This document shows, in pieces, positions 11,565-20,181 of a stretch of DNA of 64,000 bases. Numbering within the stretch: position 1 is the stretch's first letter; the number at the start of each line of letters is the position of its first letter. A program made the position numbers and the translations under genes. The notes beneath the pieces are model-generated. The model had not been told where the DNA came from. It did no database searches and saw nothing but the letters and a program-made list of their open reading frames with translations. The DNA is from Solimonas sp. K1W22B-7 (lineage in GTDB: Bacteria > Pseudomonadota > Gammaproteobacteria > Nevskiales > Nevskiaceae), in contig NZ_CP031704.1 of NCBI RefSeq assembly GCF_003428335.1, forward strand, positions 1,178,001-1,242,000. The letters are read 5' to 3'.

Positions 11565-12296
11565 ATGGCCAAACAGCAGGCTTGTTTCACCCCGGACCTG
11601 TTCAAGTTCCTCAAGGCGCTCAAGCGCAACAACAGCCGCGAGTGGTTCCAGGCCAACAAGGCGAACTACGAGGAGCAGGTACGCGGGCCGGCGCTGCGGC
11701 TGATCGCCGACATGGAGGCTCCGCTGCGGTCGCTCAGCCCCCAGATCGTCGCCAACCCGAAGCCGGTCGGCGGGTCCCTCTTCCGCATCCACCGCGACAC
11801 GCGCTTCGCCACGGACAAGACGCCCTACAAGACCCACGTGGGCATCACCTTCTACCACGCCGCCACCAAGGCGATGCAGCGCGGGGATGCCGGCAGCGCC
11901 GCGATGGGCCGGCTCGACGCGCCGGTGCTCTACCTGCACCTGGAGCCCGGGGAATGCTTCACCGGCGGCGGCATCTGGCACCCTCAGCCGGAGAGCCTCG
12001 CGCGCATCCGCAACTACCTGCTGAACAACCCGGCAAGCTGGAAGCAAGCGACCCGTTCAGCGGCCTTTCGCAAGCACTGGGAGATGGGTGGCGACTCGCT
12101 GTCGCGACCGCCCAAGGGCTATGACCCGACCCACGAACTGATCGAGGACCTCAAGCGCAAGGACTTCATCGGCAGCACGGCCTTGTCCGACGAAGACATC
12201 CTCTCCCCGGGCCTGCCGCAGCTGCTGATGAAGCGCTACCGCGAGGTCGTGCCGCTGTGCGACTGGCTGTGCGGGGCGCTGGATCTGGAGTTCTGA
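11565..12296 (+). CDS. DUF2461 domain-containing protein
   Basis: A 243-residue protein matching the DUF2461 family. It opens with FTPDLFKFLKALKRNNSREWFQ and later has FRIHRDTRFATDKTPYKTHVG and YLHLEPGECFTGGGIWHPQP, all hallmark segments. No signal peptide or membrane helix is seen. The biochemical role of the family is unknown. It is followed after one base by a DUF3144 gene, so the two are probably co-transcribed. Confidence 0.9.
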   Translation: MAKQQACFTPDLFKFLKALKRNNSREWFQANKANYEEQVRGPALRLIADMEAPLRSLSPQIVANPKPVGGSLFRIHRDTRFATDKTPYKTHVGITFYHAATKAMQRGDAGSAAMGRLDAPVLYLHLEPGECFTGGGIWHPQPESLARIRNYLLNNPASWKQATRSAAFRKHWEMGGDSLSRPPKGYDPTHELIEDLKRKDFIGSTALSDEDILSPGLPQLLMKRYREVVPLCDWLCGALDLEF

Positions 12297-12297
12297 G

Positions 12298-12585
12298 ATG
12301 ACAGACCCCATCGATCCCGGCTTCTACGATCGTGCCGACTCCTTCATCCATGTCGCCAACGAGCACTGCAGCCAGATTGGCCGCGGCAAGGTCAGTGCCT
12401 CGTTCATGTACGGCATGGCCAGGTTCAGCGCCTGGGTCAGTGCCTGTGGGTTCGAATCCGCCGAGCAGATGCGGGAGGCCAAGCCGGAGACGGTTGAGTA
12501 CTTCACCCAGCAGTTCCGCGCCATGCTCGAGGAGAACCTTGAGGACTACATGGGCAATTTCAACGAGTACATGAAGCGGAAATAG
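12298..12585 (+). CDS. DUF3144 domain-containing protein
   Basis: A 95-residue acidic cytoplasmic protein that matches DUF3144 along its whole length. Landmarks are FYDRADSFIHVANEHC, VSASFMYGMARFSAW and YFTQQFRAMLEENLEDY. The function is unknown. Its ATG follows one base after the DUF2461 stop. Confidence 0.88.
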   Translation: MTDPIDPGFYDRADSFIHVANEHCSQIGRGKVSASFMYGMARFSAWVSACGFESAEQMREAKPETVEYFTQQFRAMLEENLEDYMGNFNEYMKRK

Positions 12586-12597
12586 TCACGTAGCCCG

Positions 12598-12616
12598 GCC
12601 GGACATCCTGTCCGGC
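12598..12616. terminator. Hairpin after DUF3144, possible transcript end
   Basis: GCCGGACA, TCC, TGTCCGGC make an 8-bp stem 12 bp after the DUF3144 stop. No U-tract follows, so factor-independent termination is doubtful; it may simply stabilise the 3' end. Confidence 0.35.
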
Positions 12617-12669
12617 TCGCCCCTGCGCCCGATCTCTGTGCGGGCGCCGCTACGAGGGAACCCGGAACA

Positions 12670-12697
12670 TCAAAAGCATTCGCTTGCGCTTATCAAG
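12670..12697 (+). repeat. Dispersed 28-bp repeat, first copy
   Basis: This 28-bp stretch, beginning TCAAAAGCATTCGCT and ending ATCAAG, recurs inverted at 63262-63289 with 25 of 28 positions identical. It lies in non-coding DNA next to other palindromic repeats. Confidence 0.7.
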
Positions 12698-12728
12698 CCA
12701 TTGGAAGACACAGATGGCGTGGGGCTGT

Positions 12729-12799
12729 CTGTAGGGTGCGCATCGCGCACCATTCATGTTGGCCGAGCCTGCTCTGCGTGCGCGATGCGCACCCTACAG
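12729..12799. repeat. Perfect 22-bp inverted repeat
   Basis: The arms at 12729-12750 and 12778-12799 are exact reverse complements (they begin CTGTAGGGTGCGCATCGC) around a 27-nt loop. The element sits between the DUF3144 gene and the convergent VOC gene, ending 12 bp from the latter's stop. It looks like a dispersed palindromic repeat that could also end both transcripts. Confidence 0.8.
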
Positions 12800-12810
12800 A
12801 AGCGAAAAGC

Positions 12811-13182
12811 CTACGGCTCTATCGACTGCCCGATCCGCCACAACACCCCCGACGGATCATGCATCGTGAAATCACGCAGCCCCCAGTCCCGATCCTCCGG
12901 TGGTGCCACCGTGATGCCATAGCGCCCGGGCAGATCCTGCGCGTCGATCTGCCGCCACCAGGCATCCACGTCCACCACCAGCAGATGCATCATCAGGTTC
13001 TCAGCGAATTCCCGGGTGTAGAAATCCGACAGCAGGAAACTCGATTTGCCGGCATGCAGGTAGGCGAGGCTTTCCGAGGCCCAGGCCAGGGTGAAGCCGA
13101 TGTCGCGGTAGAACTGCTTGCTGAGTTCGAAGTCCTTCGCCGGCAGGAAGGCCTTGATCTCGATGGTTTCCAGGTTGTCCAT
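12811..13182 (-). CDS. VOC (glyoxalase/bleomycin-resistance fold) family protein
   Basis: A 123-residue vicinal-oxygen-chelate fold protein with the characteristic opening ETIEIKAFLPAKDFELSKQFYRD and a closing FTMHDPSGVLWRIGQ. The histidine and glutamate pattern of metal-binding members is incomplete, so it may be a binding protein rather than an enzyme. The ATG at 13182 has GGAG 9 nt upstream; a GTG one codon earlier is less likely. Confidence 0.85.
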   Translation of the reverse strand: MDNLETIEIKAFLPAKDFELSKQFYRDIGFTLAWASESLAYLHAGKSSFLLSDFYTREFAENLMMHLLVVDVDAWWRQIDAQDLPGRYGITVAPPEDRDWGLRDFTMHDPSGVLWRIGQSIEP

Positions 13183-13320
13183 CACGCTCGCTCCGGTGGG
13201 CGCATGCCCGACTATAAAACCTCGCTGGGCCGGTGAGGAGCTTCATTTCATCGGGGCCGCCCGACTTGCGCTAGGCTTGGGTCCTGGCCCGAAGCGCGGC
13301 CTCGCCTCAAGGAAAACCGC

Positions 13321-14061
13321 ATGCACAAGCAACTCCCCGCTTTGGCGCTGATGCTGGCGCTCACCGGCTGCGCGACCTCCGACTGGGAGCAGGGCGTCGG
13401 CCAGGTGCTCGGTGCGATCCAGCAGCCCGCCGGCCAGTCTTCCGCACTGGGCGAGGGCGAGATCATCGGCGGCCTGCGCGAGGCGCTGGCCCAGGGCACG
13501 ACCAAGGCGATCAACCAGCTGGGGCGCCGCGACGGTTACTGGAACAACGCCCAGGTGCGCATCCCGCTGCCGGCATCGATGGCCCGGTTCGAGAGCGGCC
13601 TGCGCCAGATCGGGCAGGGGAAAGTGGTGGACGAGTTCCACCTGACCCTCAACCGCGCCGCCGAGCAGGCGGTGCCGCAGGTGGCGGACATCTTCGGCAA
13701 CGCCGTGCGCCAGATGAGCATCCAGGACGCGCGCGCCATCCTCAGCGGCTCCCCGGATGCCGCGACGCAGTTCTTCCGCCGCACCACCAGCGAGTCGATC
13801 TACGCCAAGGTCTATCCCATCGTGCAGACCACCACGCAGCGTGTCGGCGTGACGCAGCAGTACAAGCAGCTGGCGACCTCGTACGGGCCGCTGCTGAAGA
13901 TGGCCGGCGTGAAGAACCTGGATCTCGACAGCTATGTCACCGAGCAGGCGCTGACGGGCCTGTTCACGACCATCGCCGAGGAAGAGGCGCGCATCCGGCA
14001 GAACCCGGCCGCGCGCACCAGCGAACTTCTCAAGCGGGTGTTCGGCTCACAGGGGCGCTAG
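13321..14061 (+). CDS. DUF4197 lipoprotein
   Basis: A 246-residue protein with a lipoprotein signal peptide (MHKQLPALALMLALTGC, lipidated Cys at 17), so it is anchored in an envelope membrane facing the periplasm. The body matches DUF4197: ALAQGTTKAINQLGRRDGYWNN, IPLPASMARFESGLRQIGQG, and LFTTIAEEEARIRQNPAARTS near the end. The function of the family is unknown. AAGGA precedes the ATG. Confidence 0.88.
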   Translation: MHKQLPALALMLALTGCATSDWEQGVGQVLGAIQQPAGQSSALGEGEIIGGLREALAQGTTKAINQLGRRDGYWNNAQVRIPLPASMARFESGLRQIGQGKVVDEFHLTLNRAAEQAVPQVADIFGNAVRQMSIQDARAILSGSPDAATQFFRRTTSESIYAKVYPIVQTTTQRVGVTQQYKQLATSYGPLLKMAGVKNLDLDSYVTEQALTGLFTTIAEEEARIRQNPAARTSELLKRVFGSQGR

Positions 14062-14062
14062 T

Positions 14063-14079
14063 CCGCGCGATCAGCGCGG
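14063..14079. terminator. Short GC hairpin between convergent genes
   Basis: CCGCGC, GATCA, GCGCGG lies directly after the DUF4197 stop and before the stop of the minus-strand gene at 14103. It could act in both directions, but there is no U-tract. Confidence 0.3.
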
Positions 14080-14102
14080 CCAAGGTCCCGCCCCGGCGAG
14101 CG

Positions 14103-14336
14103 TCAGTCCTGCCGCAGGGTCGCCTGCGTGTCGACCTGCAGGCCGGGGTGCTTGCGCCGTACCAGTTCGACGGCTTCCTCGGCGTTCCGCGCTTCCTGCG
14201 GTACCGCAAAGCCGACCAACTCCGGGTTCAGTGCTTCGCCGGCGGCATTCTGAGACAGCTTGCGCTTCCAGAAGTCGAAGTAGTCCTTCTCCCGGCCCTT
14301 GTTGATTACCTTGATGATGTACGTCGATTTGGCCAT
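14103..14336 (-). CDS. Small hypothetical protein (77 aa)
   Basis: I do not recognise this protein. It is a charged 77-residue ORF opening MAKSTYIIKVINKGREKDYF and ending with KHPGLQVDTQATLRQD. There is no signal peptide or membrane segment. CGGAG lies a few bases before the ATG and the base use looks coding. It stands alone between a convergent lipoprotein gene and a co-directional phosphoesterase gene. The lysine/arginine-rich centre could bind nucleic acid or a partner, but this is speculation. Confidence 0.6.
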   Translation of the reverse strand: MAKSTYIIKVINKGREKDYFDFWKRKLSQNAAGEALNPELVGFAVPQEARNAEEAVELVRRKHPGLQVDTQATLRQD

Positions 14337-14509
14337 GGCATGACTCCGTCAGCTGTGAAAAGGCGCGCTGTCCAGACCAGGCAATGGCAGGGGCGGGGCT
14401 TCGAACCGCCTAGTATCCACTAGATGGGGAATTCGTGCTGCCGGCGCGGCCTGTCGGCGGGACCCTCGCCACCGGATTGCAGCGGCCTCCCATAGTCGCG
14501 AGCACGGAA

Positions 14510-15394
14510 TCAGGGCTGCGCCTGGAGACGCAGGATCGATATCTCCGGCGGCACCAGGAAACGCACCGGCAGGATGCTGGTGCCCAGCCCGGTGCTGACG
14601 AACAGATGGCGCCCCTCTTCGACCACCAGCCCCGCCGCGTAGCGCTGGCCGTAACGCGAGGGCACCACCGGCCGCCCGATGCCCGGAATGCGCACCTGCC
14701 CGCCGTGGGTATGCCCGGCAATGCTCAGCGTCACCCGCGCGGGGATTTCCGGGAACAGGTCCGGGTTGTGCGTGAACAGCACCACGGGCGCCGCGTCGTT
14801 TACGCCGGAAAGCGCCTGCTTCACATCATGTTTCGCTGTCCAGAAGTCGCCGATGCCGGCGAGCCAGAAGCGGCAGTCGCCGCGTGCCAGTTGCCGAGCG
14901 CTGTCCTCCAGCACCGGGATTCTGGCTGCTTCCAGGGCCCGCGTTATGCGCGGGCCATCCAGCCACCAGTCGTGGTTGCCGAGCACGGCGTAGGTACCCA
15001 GCGGCGTGGACAGCTTCGCCAGTTCCGCGGCGATCTGTTCCGGCGTGACGAAGCGGCCGCCGACAACACCCTGGATCACGTAGTCACCGGCCAGCAGCAC
15101 CAGGTCGGGCCGCGCCGCGTTCACGGTCTGCACGATCTTCCGCAACTGCGCCGGGCCCTGCCAGGGCGAGCCCACATGCAGGTCGGCCAGCACCGCCACC
15201 CGCACTCCGTCGCAGCTCTGCGGCCACCGCGGCAGCGCCAGGGAATGCTCGCGGGTGCTCAGGCTTGCCGGTTCCAGCCAGAAGGCCCACAGGGCGAGCG
15301 CCAGGACCATCGATGCCAGCGCAGCGACGATCCCGCGCCGCCTTTTCATTCGTCCGCCTCTCGGCGGGGGTATGGATGGAACTTCGGTCTGCAT
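14510..15394 (-). CDS. Metallophosphoesterase, membrane-anchored (YkuE/YaeI-like)
   Basis: A calcineurin-like phosphoesterase with an N-terminal membrane anchor (IVAALASMVLALALWAFWLEP). The two-metal site motifs are all there: LADLHVGS, LVLLAGDYV, VLGNHDWW, LFTHNPDLFPE and IAGHTHGGQ. Close relatives include YaeI and YkuE, which act on lipid-linked phosphates or UDP-diacylglucosamine; the substrate here is unproven. The ATG at 15394 has GAGGAG at good spacing; an ATG at 15349 (MKRRRG) is an alternative. It lies just downstream of rsmI on the same strand. Confidence 0.9.
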   Translation of the reverse strand: MQTEVPSIPPPRGGRMKRRRGIVAALASMVLALALWAFWLEPASLSTREHSLALPRWPQSCDGVRVAVLADLHVGSPWQGPAQLRKIVQTVNAARPDLVLLAGDYVIQGVVGGRFVTPEQIAAELAKLSTPLGTYAVLGNHDWWLDGPRITRALEAARIPVLEDSARQLARGDCRFWLAGIGDFWTAKHDVKQALSGVNDAAPVVLFTHNPDLFPEIPARVTLSIAGHTHGGQVRIPGIGRPVVPSRYGQRYAAGLVVEEGRHLFVSTGLGTSILPVRFLVPPEISILRLQAQP

Positions 15395-15502
15395 GGGCCG
15401 CTCCTCGGAGGCATCGGCCCATTCTGGAAGCGGCCCGCGCAAGGCCGGTGCAGACCCGGTGCAAATGTTGAAGAACAGGGTGCAGGGGCAGTGCAATCGC
15501 GC

Positions 15503-16399
15503 TCAGCCCTCACGATTCCCCGTCCCATCTGCCGCGCCACCGAAACCCAGCGACATCTCGTACAGCTCGCGCTTCTTCCTGCCGGTGATCTCCGCCGCCA
15601 GCCGGGCGCCCTGCGAGGCGCCCAGTTCCTTCACCAGCACGCGCAGGATGCGCTCCACGTCGGCGGCCGCCGTGGCCTGCTGGCGCGGCGCGCCCTCGAC
15701 CACCAGCACGAACTCGCCCTTCTCGCGGTTGGCGTCGGCGGCGATCCAGGCCGGCAGCCCGGCCGCGGGCATGGCCTCGCTCTGCTCGAACAGCTTGGTC
15801 AGCTCGCGCGCGATGCAGACGCGGCGGTCGCCCAGCACGGCAGCGAGATCGACGGCACAGTCGGCGATGCGGTGGCTGCTCTCGTAGAGCAGCAGCGTGG
15901 CAGTCTGCGGCGCCAGCTCTTCCAGCGCCGCGCGGCGCTGGCTGGACTTGGCCGGCAAAAAGCCGACGAACAGGAAGCGGTCGCTGGCGATGCCGGAGAT
16001 CGACAGCGCGGCGATGGCGGCGCAGGGGCCGGGCAGGGCCACCACCGGCAGGCCCGCTTCGCGCGCGGCGCGCACCAGGCGAAAGCCGGGGTCGGACACC
16101 AGCGGCGTGCCGGCGTCGGAGATCAGCGCCAGCGATTCGCCGCCGGCGAGCCGCGCGACCAGGCCGGCGGCCACCTGTTCCTCGTTGTGGTCGTGCAGGG
16201 CCAGCAGCGGCTTGCGCAGGCCGAAGTGGTTGAGCAGGCCGGCGCTGTTGCGGGTGTCTTCCGCGCAAATGGCATCCACGCCGCGCAGCACCTCCAGGGC
16301 GCGGGGCGACAGGTCGCCGAGGTTGCCGATCGGTGTGGCGACGACGTAGAGGTGGCCGGACTGGACGGCGCTGGCAGCAGGGTTCAAGGGCGGCTCCAT
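15503..16399 (-). CDS. rsmI: 16S rRNA (cytidine(1402)-2'-O)-methyltransferase RsmI
   Basis: A SAM-dependent tetrapyrrole-methylase-fold enzyme of 298 residues that 2'-O-methylates C1402 of 16S rRNA in the decoding centre. Landmarks are LYVVATPIGNLGDLSPRA at the N-terminus, CAEDTRNSAGLLNHF, ALISDAGTPLVSDPG and LPGPCAAIAALSISG. As in most gammaproteobacteria it is divergent from lpoA. The 72-bp gap to lpoA must hold both promoters. Confidence 0.96.
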   Translation of the reverse strand: MEPPLNPAASAVQSGHLYVVATPIGNLGDLSPRALEVLRGVDAICAEDTRNSAGLLNHFGLRKPLLALHDHNEEQVAAGLVARLAGGESLALISDAGTPLVSDPGFRLVRAAREAGLPVVALPGPCAAIAALSISGIASDRFLFVGFLPAKSSQRRAALEELAPQTATLLLYESSHRIADCAVDLAAVLGDRRVCIARELTKLFEQSEAMPAAGLPAWIAADANREKGEFVLVVEGAPRQQATAAADVERILRVLVKELGASQGARLAAEITGRKKRELYEMSLGFGGAADGTGNREG

Positions 16400-16471
16400 A
16401 AGGGGCTGTCAACAGACCCTTTCAGTACTGCATGTCATAATTCGCACCATTATCGTTCCCCCCGAGGCGAC

Positions 16472-18109
16472 ATGCCCAAGCCCATGCCCAAGCCGACCTG
16501 TGCCCTGCTGTTCCTCGCGCTGGCCACGGTGCTGCTGCCGGCCTGCGCCAGTACCGGGGCTGCCGACAGCGCTGCGCTGCCGGGTGCGCCGGGGCCCTCG
16601 CCGGGTTTGGCCGAGGCGCGTGACGCCTGGTTGCGCGGAGACTATGCGGCAGCTTCCCGGTCCTACGAACGCGCCGCGCTGGCGCAGCCGCCGGCCGTGG
16701 CGGCGGAATTCTGGCTGGCGTCGGCCGAGGCTGCGGTGGCGGCGCGCGATGCCGACCGCGCCCTGGCCCTGGCCGCGCATATCCCGCTCAATGCCCTGGC
16801 CGGCGAGAAGCTCGGCCGCCTGCAGCTGCTGCGCGCCGAGAGCCTGCTGCTGAAGAACCTGCCCTTCGAGGCGGCCAAGGCCCTGCCGGCATCCAGCGAG
16901 CAGATGCCGGGCCTGGCGGCGCGTATCGAGGCCGCGCGCGCGCGCGCGCTGTTCGGCAGCACCGAACCGGCTGCGCCGGTGGCGCAGACCGTGCCGCTGG
17001 CTGTGCCGGCCGCGGCCGAAGGCACGGCCCCGGTGGTGGTCGCCGGGCCGGTCAACGCGGGCGGTGCCGCGCTGCTGCTGCCGCTCAGCGGCTCCTTCGG
17101 TGCCAGCGCCGAAGCGGTGCGCGACGGGTACCTCGCCGCGCACTTCCGCAACGGCGCCGCCGGGCGCGTGCGGGTCTACGACGTCGGCAGCGCGGCCAGT
17201 GCCGATGCCACGCTGGCCGCCTACCAGCAGGCCCTGACGGATGGTGCCGCGGTGATCGTCGGGCCGCTGCGCAAGGAAAGCGTCGCCGCGATGGCGCAGC
17301 TGGGCTCGCCGGCGGTGCCGGTGCTGGCGCTGAACTACCTGGACGACAGCCAGCAGGCGCCGTCGCGCTTCCTGCAGTTCGGCCTGGCGCCGGAGGACGA
17401 GGCGCGCACGGCCGCCGAGCACGCCGCCGGCCAGGGCCTTCGCCGCGCCGTGGCGCTGGTGCCCACCTCCGACTGGGGCGAACGCAGCTACGCGGCCTTC
17501 CGCCAGCGCTTCCAGGCGCTGGGCGGCCAGGTGGTGGAGGTGTCGCGCTATCCCGCCGGCCAGAAGGACTTCTCCACCACCGTGCGCACGCTGCTGCGCG
17601 CGCAGAAGGACGCCGGTCCCAAGCTGGCGCCGGGCGCGGTGCCGCCGGCGCGGCGGCGCACCGACATCGACATGGTGTTCCTCGTCGCGCGGCAGATCGA
17701 CGCGCGCCTGATCGGCTCCATGCTGCGCTTCTACTTCGCCGGCGACCTGCCGATGTACGCCACCTCGGCGATCTACGCCGGGCGCCCTGACAACGACACC
17801 GGCGGCATGCGCTTCTGCGACATGCCCTGGATGCTGTCCGCGCAGGCCTACCCGGCGGAGCGCGCCGAGGCGGCGCAGCTGCCCTCGCAGCGGCGCGATC
17901 CGCGGCTGTTCGCCTTCGGCTACGACGCCCAGGCGATCGCGGCGACGCTGCGTCCCGGCGCAACGCTGTCGCGCATGCCCGGCATGACCGGCCTGCTCAG
18001 CATCGGCGCCAACGGCGCGGTGCGGCGCGGCTTGCAGTGTGCCGAGATCCAGCCGGACAGCCTGCTGCTGCTGGAGACGCCGGCGGCGGTCGTCGGCCCG
18101 GCGCAGTGA
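16472..18109 (+). CDS. lpoA: Penicillin-binding protein activator LpoA-like lipoprotein
   Basis: An outer-membrane lipoprotein of 545 residues. The signal peptide ends LLPAC with the lipidated Cys at about 25. An N-terminal helical TPR-like region (residues 45-185) is followed by a linker rich in Ala and Pro and a periplasmic-binding-protein type I domain from about 195 (ALLLPLSGSFGASAEAVRDG, then VIVGPLRKESV). In E. coli LpoA reaches through peptidoglycan to activate PBP1A. A second ATG at 16484 would shorten the signal peptide by four residues. The stop overlaps yraN by 4 nt. Confidence 0.92.
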   Translation: MPKPMPKPTCALLFLALATVLLPACASTGAADSAALPGAPGPSPGLAEARDAWLRGDYAAASRSYERAALAQPPAVAAEFWLASAEAAVAARDADRALALAAHIPLNALAGEKLGRLQLLRAESLLLKNLPFEAAKALPASSEQMPGLAARIEAARARALFGSTEPAAPVAQTVPLAVPAAAEGTAPVVVAGPVNAGGAALLLPLSGSFGASAEAVRDGYLAAHFRNGAAGRVRVYDVGSAASADATLAAYQQALTDGAAVIVGPLRKESVAAMAQLGSPAVPVLALNYLDDSQQAPSRFLQFGLAPEDEARTAAEHAAGQGLRRAVALVPTSDWGERSYAAFRQRFQALGGQVVEVSRYPAGQKDFSTTVRTLLRAQKDAGPKLAPGAVPPARRRTDIDMVFLVARQIDARLIGSMLRFYFAGDLPMYATSAIYAGRPDNDTGGMRFCDMPWMLSAQAYPAERAEAAQLPSQRRDPRLFAFGYDAQAIAATLRPGATLSRMPGMTGLLSIGANGAVRRGLQCAEIQPDSLLLLETPAAVVGPAQ

Positions 18110-18447
18110 CCGGCGCCGAGGCCGAAGACCTCGCGCTGCGCCTGCTGCAGAAGCGCGGCCTGAAGCTGCTGCAACGCAACTACCGTTGTCGCGGCGGCGA
18201 GCTGGACCTGGTGATGCTGCACGGCGACACGCTGGCCGTGATCGAAGTGCGCAGCCGCAGCAATCCCGGCTACGGCACCGCCGCCGAATCGGTCGATGCG
18301 CGCAAGCAGCGGCGCATCGTGCTGGCGACGCAGATGTTCCTGGTGACCCACCCCGGGCACGGCAACCGCCCGGTGCGCTTCGACGTGGTCGCCTTCGATG
18401 CCGGCGGCAAGCCCGACTGGATCACCGCGGCCTTCGACGCCGTGTAA
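18106..18447 (+). CDS. yraN: YraN family (UPF0102) putative endonuclease-like protein
   Basis: A 113-residue protein of the YraN family, whose fold resembles archaeal Holliday-junction resolvases and other PD-(D/E)xK nucleases. The likely active-site series is visible as GGELDLVMLHGDTLAVIEVRSRS, with E, D and the ExR in place of ExK. It starts with a GTG whose bases overlap the lpoA stop (GTGA). The lpoA-yraN pair is conserved in gammaproteobacteria. The biological role is unknown. Confidence 0.92.
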   Translation: MTGAEAEDLALRLLQKRGLKLLQRNYRCRGGELDLVMLHGDTLAVIEVRSRSNPGYGTAAESVDARKQRRIVLATQMFLVTHPGHGNRPVRFDVVAFDAGGKPDWITAAFDAV

Positions 18448-18493
18448 GCTGGTTCCTGCCATGCTGAGTTTATTTATAAAACTCCATAATTTT

Positions 18494-18514
18494 AATGTGA
18501 TAGAAAATCACATT
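18494..18514. promoter_or_regulatory. AT-rich palindromic operator candidate before the GlcD-type oxidase
   Basis: Arms AATGTGAT and ATCACATT flank AGAAA, in a 50-bp AT-rich patch (18465-18515) that stands out from its GC-rich surroundings. The core TGTGA and TCACA half-sites resemble CRP/Clp/FNR-type sites, but with a 7-nt rather than 6-nt spacer. It ends 14 bp before the next gene's GTG, so binding there would overlap the promoter or ribosome-binding region. Confidence 0.5.
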
Positions 18515-18528
18515 TCAGGGCTACGCCC

Positions 18529-19929
18529 GTGACGTCGCTGGCGCCGGCCCTGCTGCGGCGCCTGGGCGAGGTCTTCCCCGGCGAGCGCCTGCTGACCGAC
18601 CCGGCCGACTGCCTGTCCTACGGCTACGACAATTCCAGGCGCACCGCGCTGCCGCAGGCGGTGGTGTTCGCGCAGACCCACGAGGAAGTGCTGGCCCTGG
18701 TCGCGGCCTGCAACGAATTCCGCACGGTGCTGGTGACGCGCGGCCGCGGCACCAACACCACCGGCGCCAGCGTGCCGATCCATGGCGGCATCGTGCTGTC
18801 GCTGGAGCGCATGAACCGCATCCTGCGCATCTCCCCGGGCGACCGGCTGATCGAATGCGAAGCCGGCACGCTCAACGGCGAGGTGCAGGCCGCGGCGGCG
18901 CAGCACGGCCTGTTCTGGGCGCCCGATCCCACCAGTGCCGGGTATTCCACCGTCGGCGGCAACCTGGCCTGCTGCGCCGGCGGGCCGCGCGCGGTGAAGT
19001 ACGGCACCGCGCGCGACAATGTGCTGGGCCTGCGCGCGGTGACCGGCGCCGGTGTTTCGCTGAAGACCGGCTGCACCACCACCAAGGGCGTGGTCGGCTA
19101 CGACCTGACGCGCCTGCTGGTCGGCAGCGAGGGCACGCTGGCGGTGATCACCGAGGCCACGCTCAAGCTGCTGCCGCAGCCGCAGGCGCGGCGCACGCTG
19201 CGGGCCTGCTATGCCGACGTGTCGGCCGCCGCCAGCGCGGTGGCGCGCATCATGGGCCAGCCGGAAACACCCTGTGCCCTGGAACTGATGGATGGCGAGG
19301 CGGTGCGCCTGGCCGAGGAATACCAGCGCACCGGCGTGCCGCCCGGCACCGGCGCACTGCTGCTGATCGAAGTCGACGGCAGTCCCGAATCCCTCGAGGC
19401 CGCGGTGGCGGCGGTGAGCGCCGCCGCGCGCGGGCAGGGACTGGTGGAACTGAAAGCCGCCGCATCCACTGCCGAGGCCGAGGCGCTGTGGGCCTGCCGC
19501 AAGGTGCTGTCGCCCTCGCTGCGCAAGATCGCGCCGAAGAAGGTCAACGAGGACGTGGCGGTGCCGGTGACGCGCATCCCGGAACTGATCAACGGCCTGC
19601 GCGAGCTGTCGCGGCGCCATGCCATCCGCATCGTCAACTTCGGCCACGCCGGCAACGGCAACATCCACGTCAATCTGCTGGCCGACCCGGAAGACCCGGC
19701 GCAGATGCGCGCGATCACGGCCTGCCTGCACGACGTGTTCCGCCTGGTGCTGTCGCTGGAGGGCACCCTCTCCGGCGAGCATGGCGTGGGCATCGAGAAA
19801 CGCGACTACGTCGGCTGGGAGATCGCCGCCGACACGCTGGAGACCATGCGCGCGCTCAAGCGCACGCTGGACCCGCTGGGCATCCTCAATCCTGGCAAAT
19901 GCTTGCCGGATGGGCCGTCGCAGGGGTAG
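18529..19929 (+). CDS. FAD-binding oxidase, GlcD / D-lactate dehydrogenase type
   Basis: A 466-residue FAD-linked oxidoreductase of the GlcD family. The FAD_binding_4 domain carries TRGRGTNTTGASVPIHGGIV and PTSAGYSTVGGNLACCAGG. The C-terminal FAD-oxidase domain has the metal/substrate segment NFGHAGNGNIHVNLL and the closing GEHGVGIEKRDYVGWE. Family members oxidise 2-hydroxy acids such as glycolate or D-lactate and pass electrons to quinones or partner subunits. No GlcE/GlcF-like partners are next to it, which favours a stand-alone D-2-hydroxyacid dehydrogenase. The start is a GTG at 18529; no strong ribosome-binding site is seen. Confidence 0.9.
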   Translation: MTSLAPALLRRLGEVFPGERLLTDPADCLSYGYDNSRRTALPQAVVFAQTHEEVLALVAACNEFRTVLVTRGRGTNTTGASVPIHGGIVLSLERMNRILRISPGDRLIECEAGTLNGEVQAAAAQHGLFWAPDPTSAGYSTVGGNLACCAGGPRAVKYGTARDNVLGLRAVTGAGVSLKTGCTTTKGVVGYDLTRLLVGSEGTLAVITEATLKLLPQPQARRTLRACYADVSAAASAVARIMGQPETPCALELMDGEAVRLAEEYQRTGVPPGTGALLLIEVDGSPESLEAAVAAVSAAARGQGLVELKAAASTAEAEALWACRKVLSPSLRKIAPKKVNEDVAVPVTRIPELINGLRELSRRHAIRIVNFGHAGNGNIHVNLLADPEDPAQMRAITACLHDVFRLVLSLEGTLSGEHGVGIEKRDYVGWEIAADTLETMRALKRTLDPLGILNPGKCLPDGPSQG

Positions 19930-19965
19930 AACGGAACTGTCCCCGTACGCAAGGGAGCGTCCGCG

Positions 19966-20181
19966 ATGACCGAGCAGGACCTGCAAAGACTGGCGCAGAA
20001 GCTGCGGCGTCCCCCGGCCGGCCTGGCGCCGCTGGGTTTGCTCTCCGACGCCGACTTCGCGCGGCTCGAGGCCCTGGTCGGCCGCAGCTGCGAGGAGCTG
20101 GAAACCCGCAGCCGCCGCGAGCTGGAACACGCGCTGCCGTGGCCGCTGCGTGCGCTGCTGTGGCCGCGGAGCGAGCGGTGA
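19966..20181 (+). CDS. Small hypothetical protein (71 aa), coupled to the next gene
   Basis: I do not recognise this protein. It is 71 residues, predicted mostly helical, opening MTEQDLQRLAQKLRRPPAG and ending PWPLRALLWPRSER. The ATG lies 36 bp after the oxidase stop, and its own stop overlaps the next start (GTGA), which supports a genuine operon. There is no membrane or metal motif. It probably acts with the following 392-residue protein. Confidence 0.65.
   Translation: MTEQDLQRLAQKLRRPPAGLAPLGLLSDADFARLEALVGRSCEELETRSRRELEHALPWPLRALLWPRSER

Noticed and set aside
14385-14425. GGTTCGAA-containing stretch resembling a tRNA T-arm on the minus strand
   Set aside because: The bases flanking the loop do not pair as a T-stem, and no anticodon or acceptor arm could be built around it.
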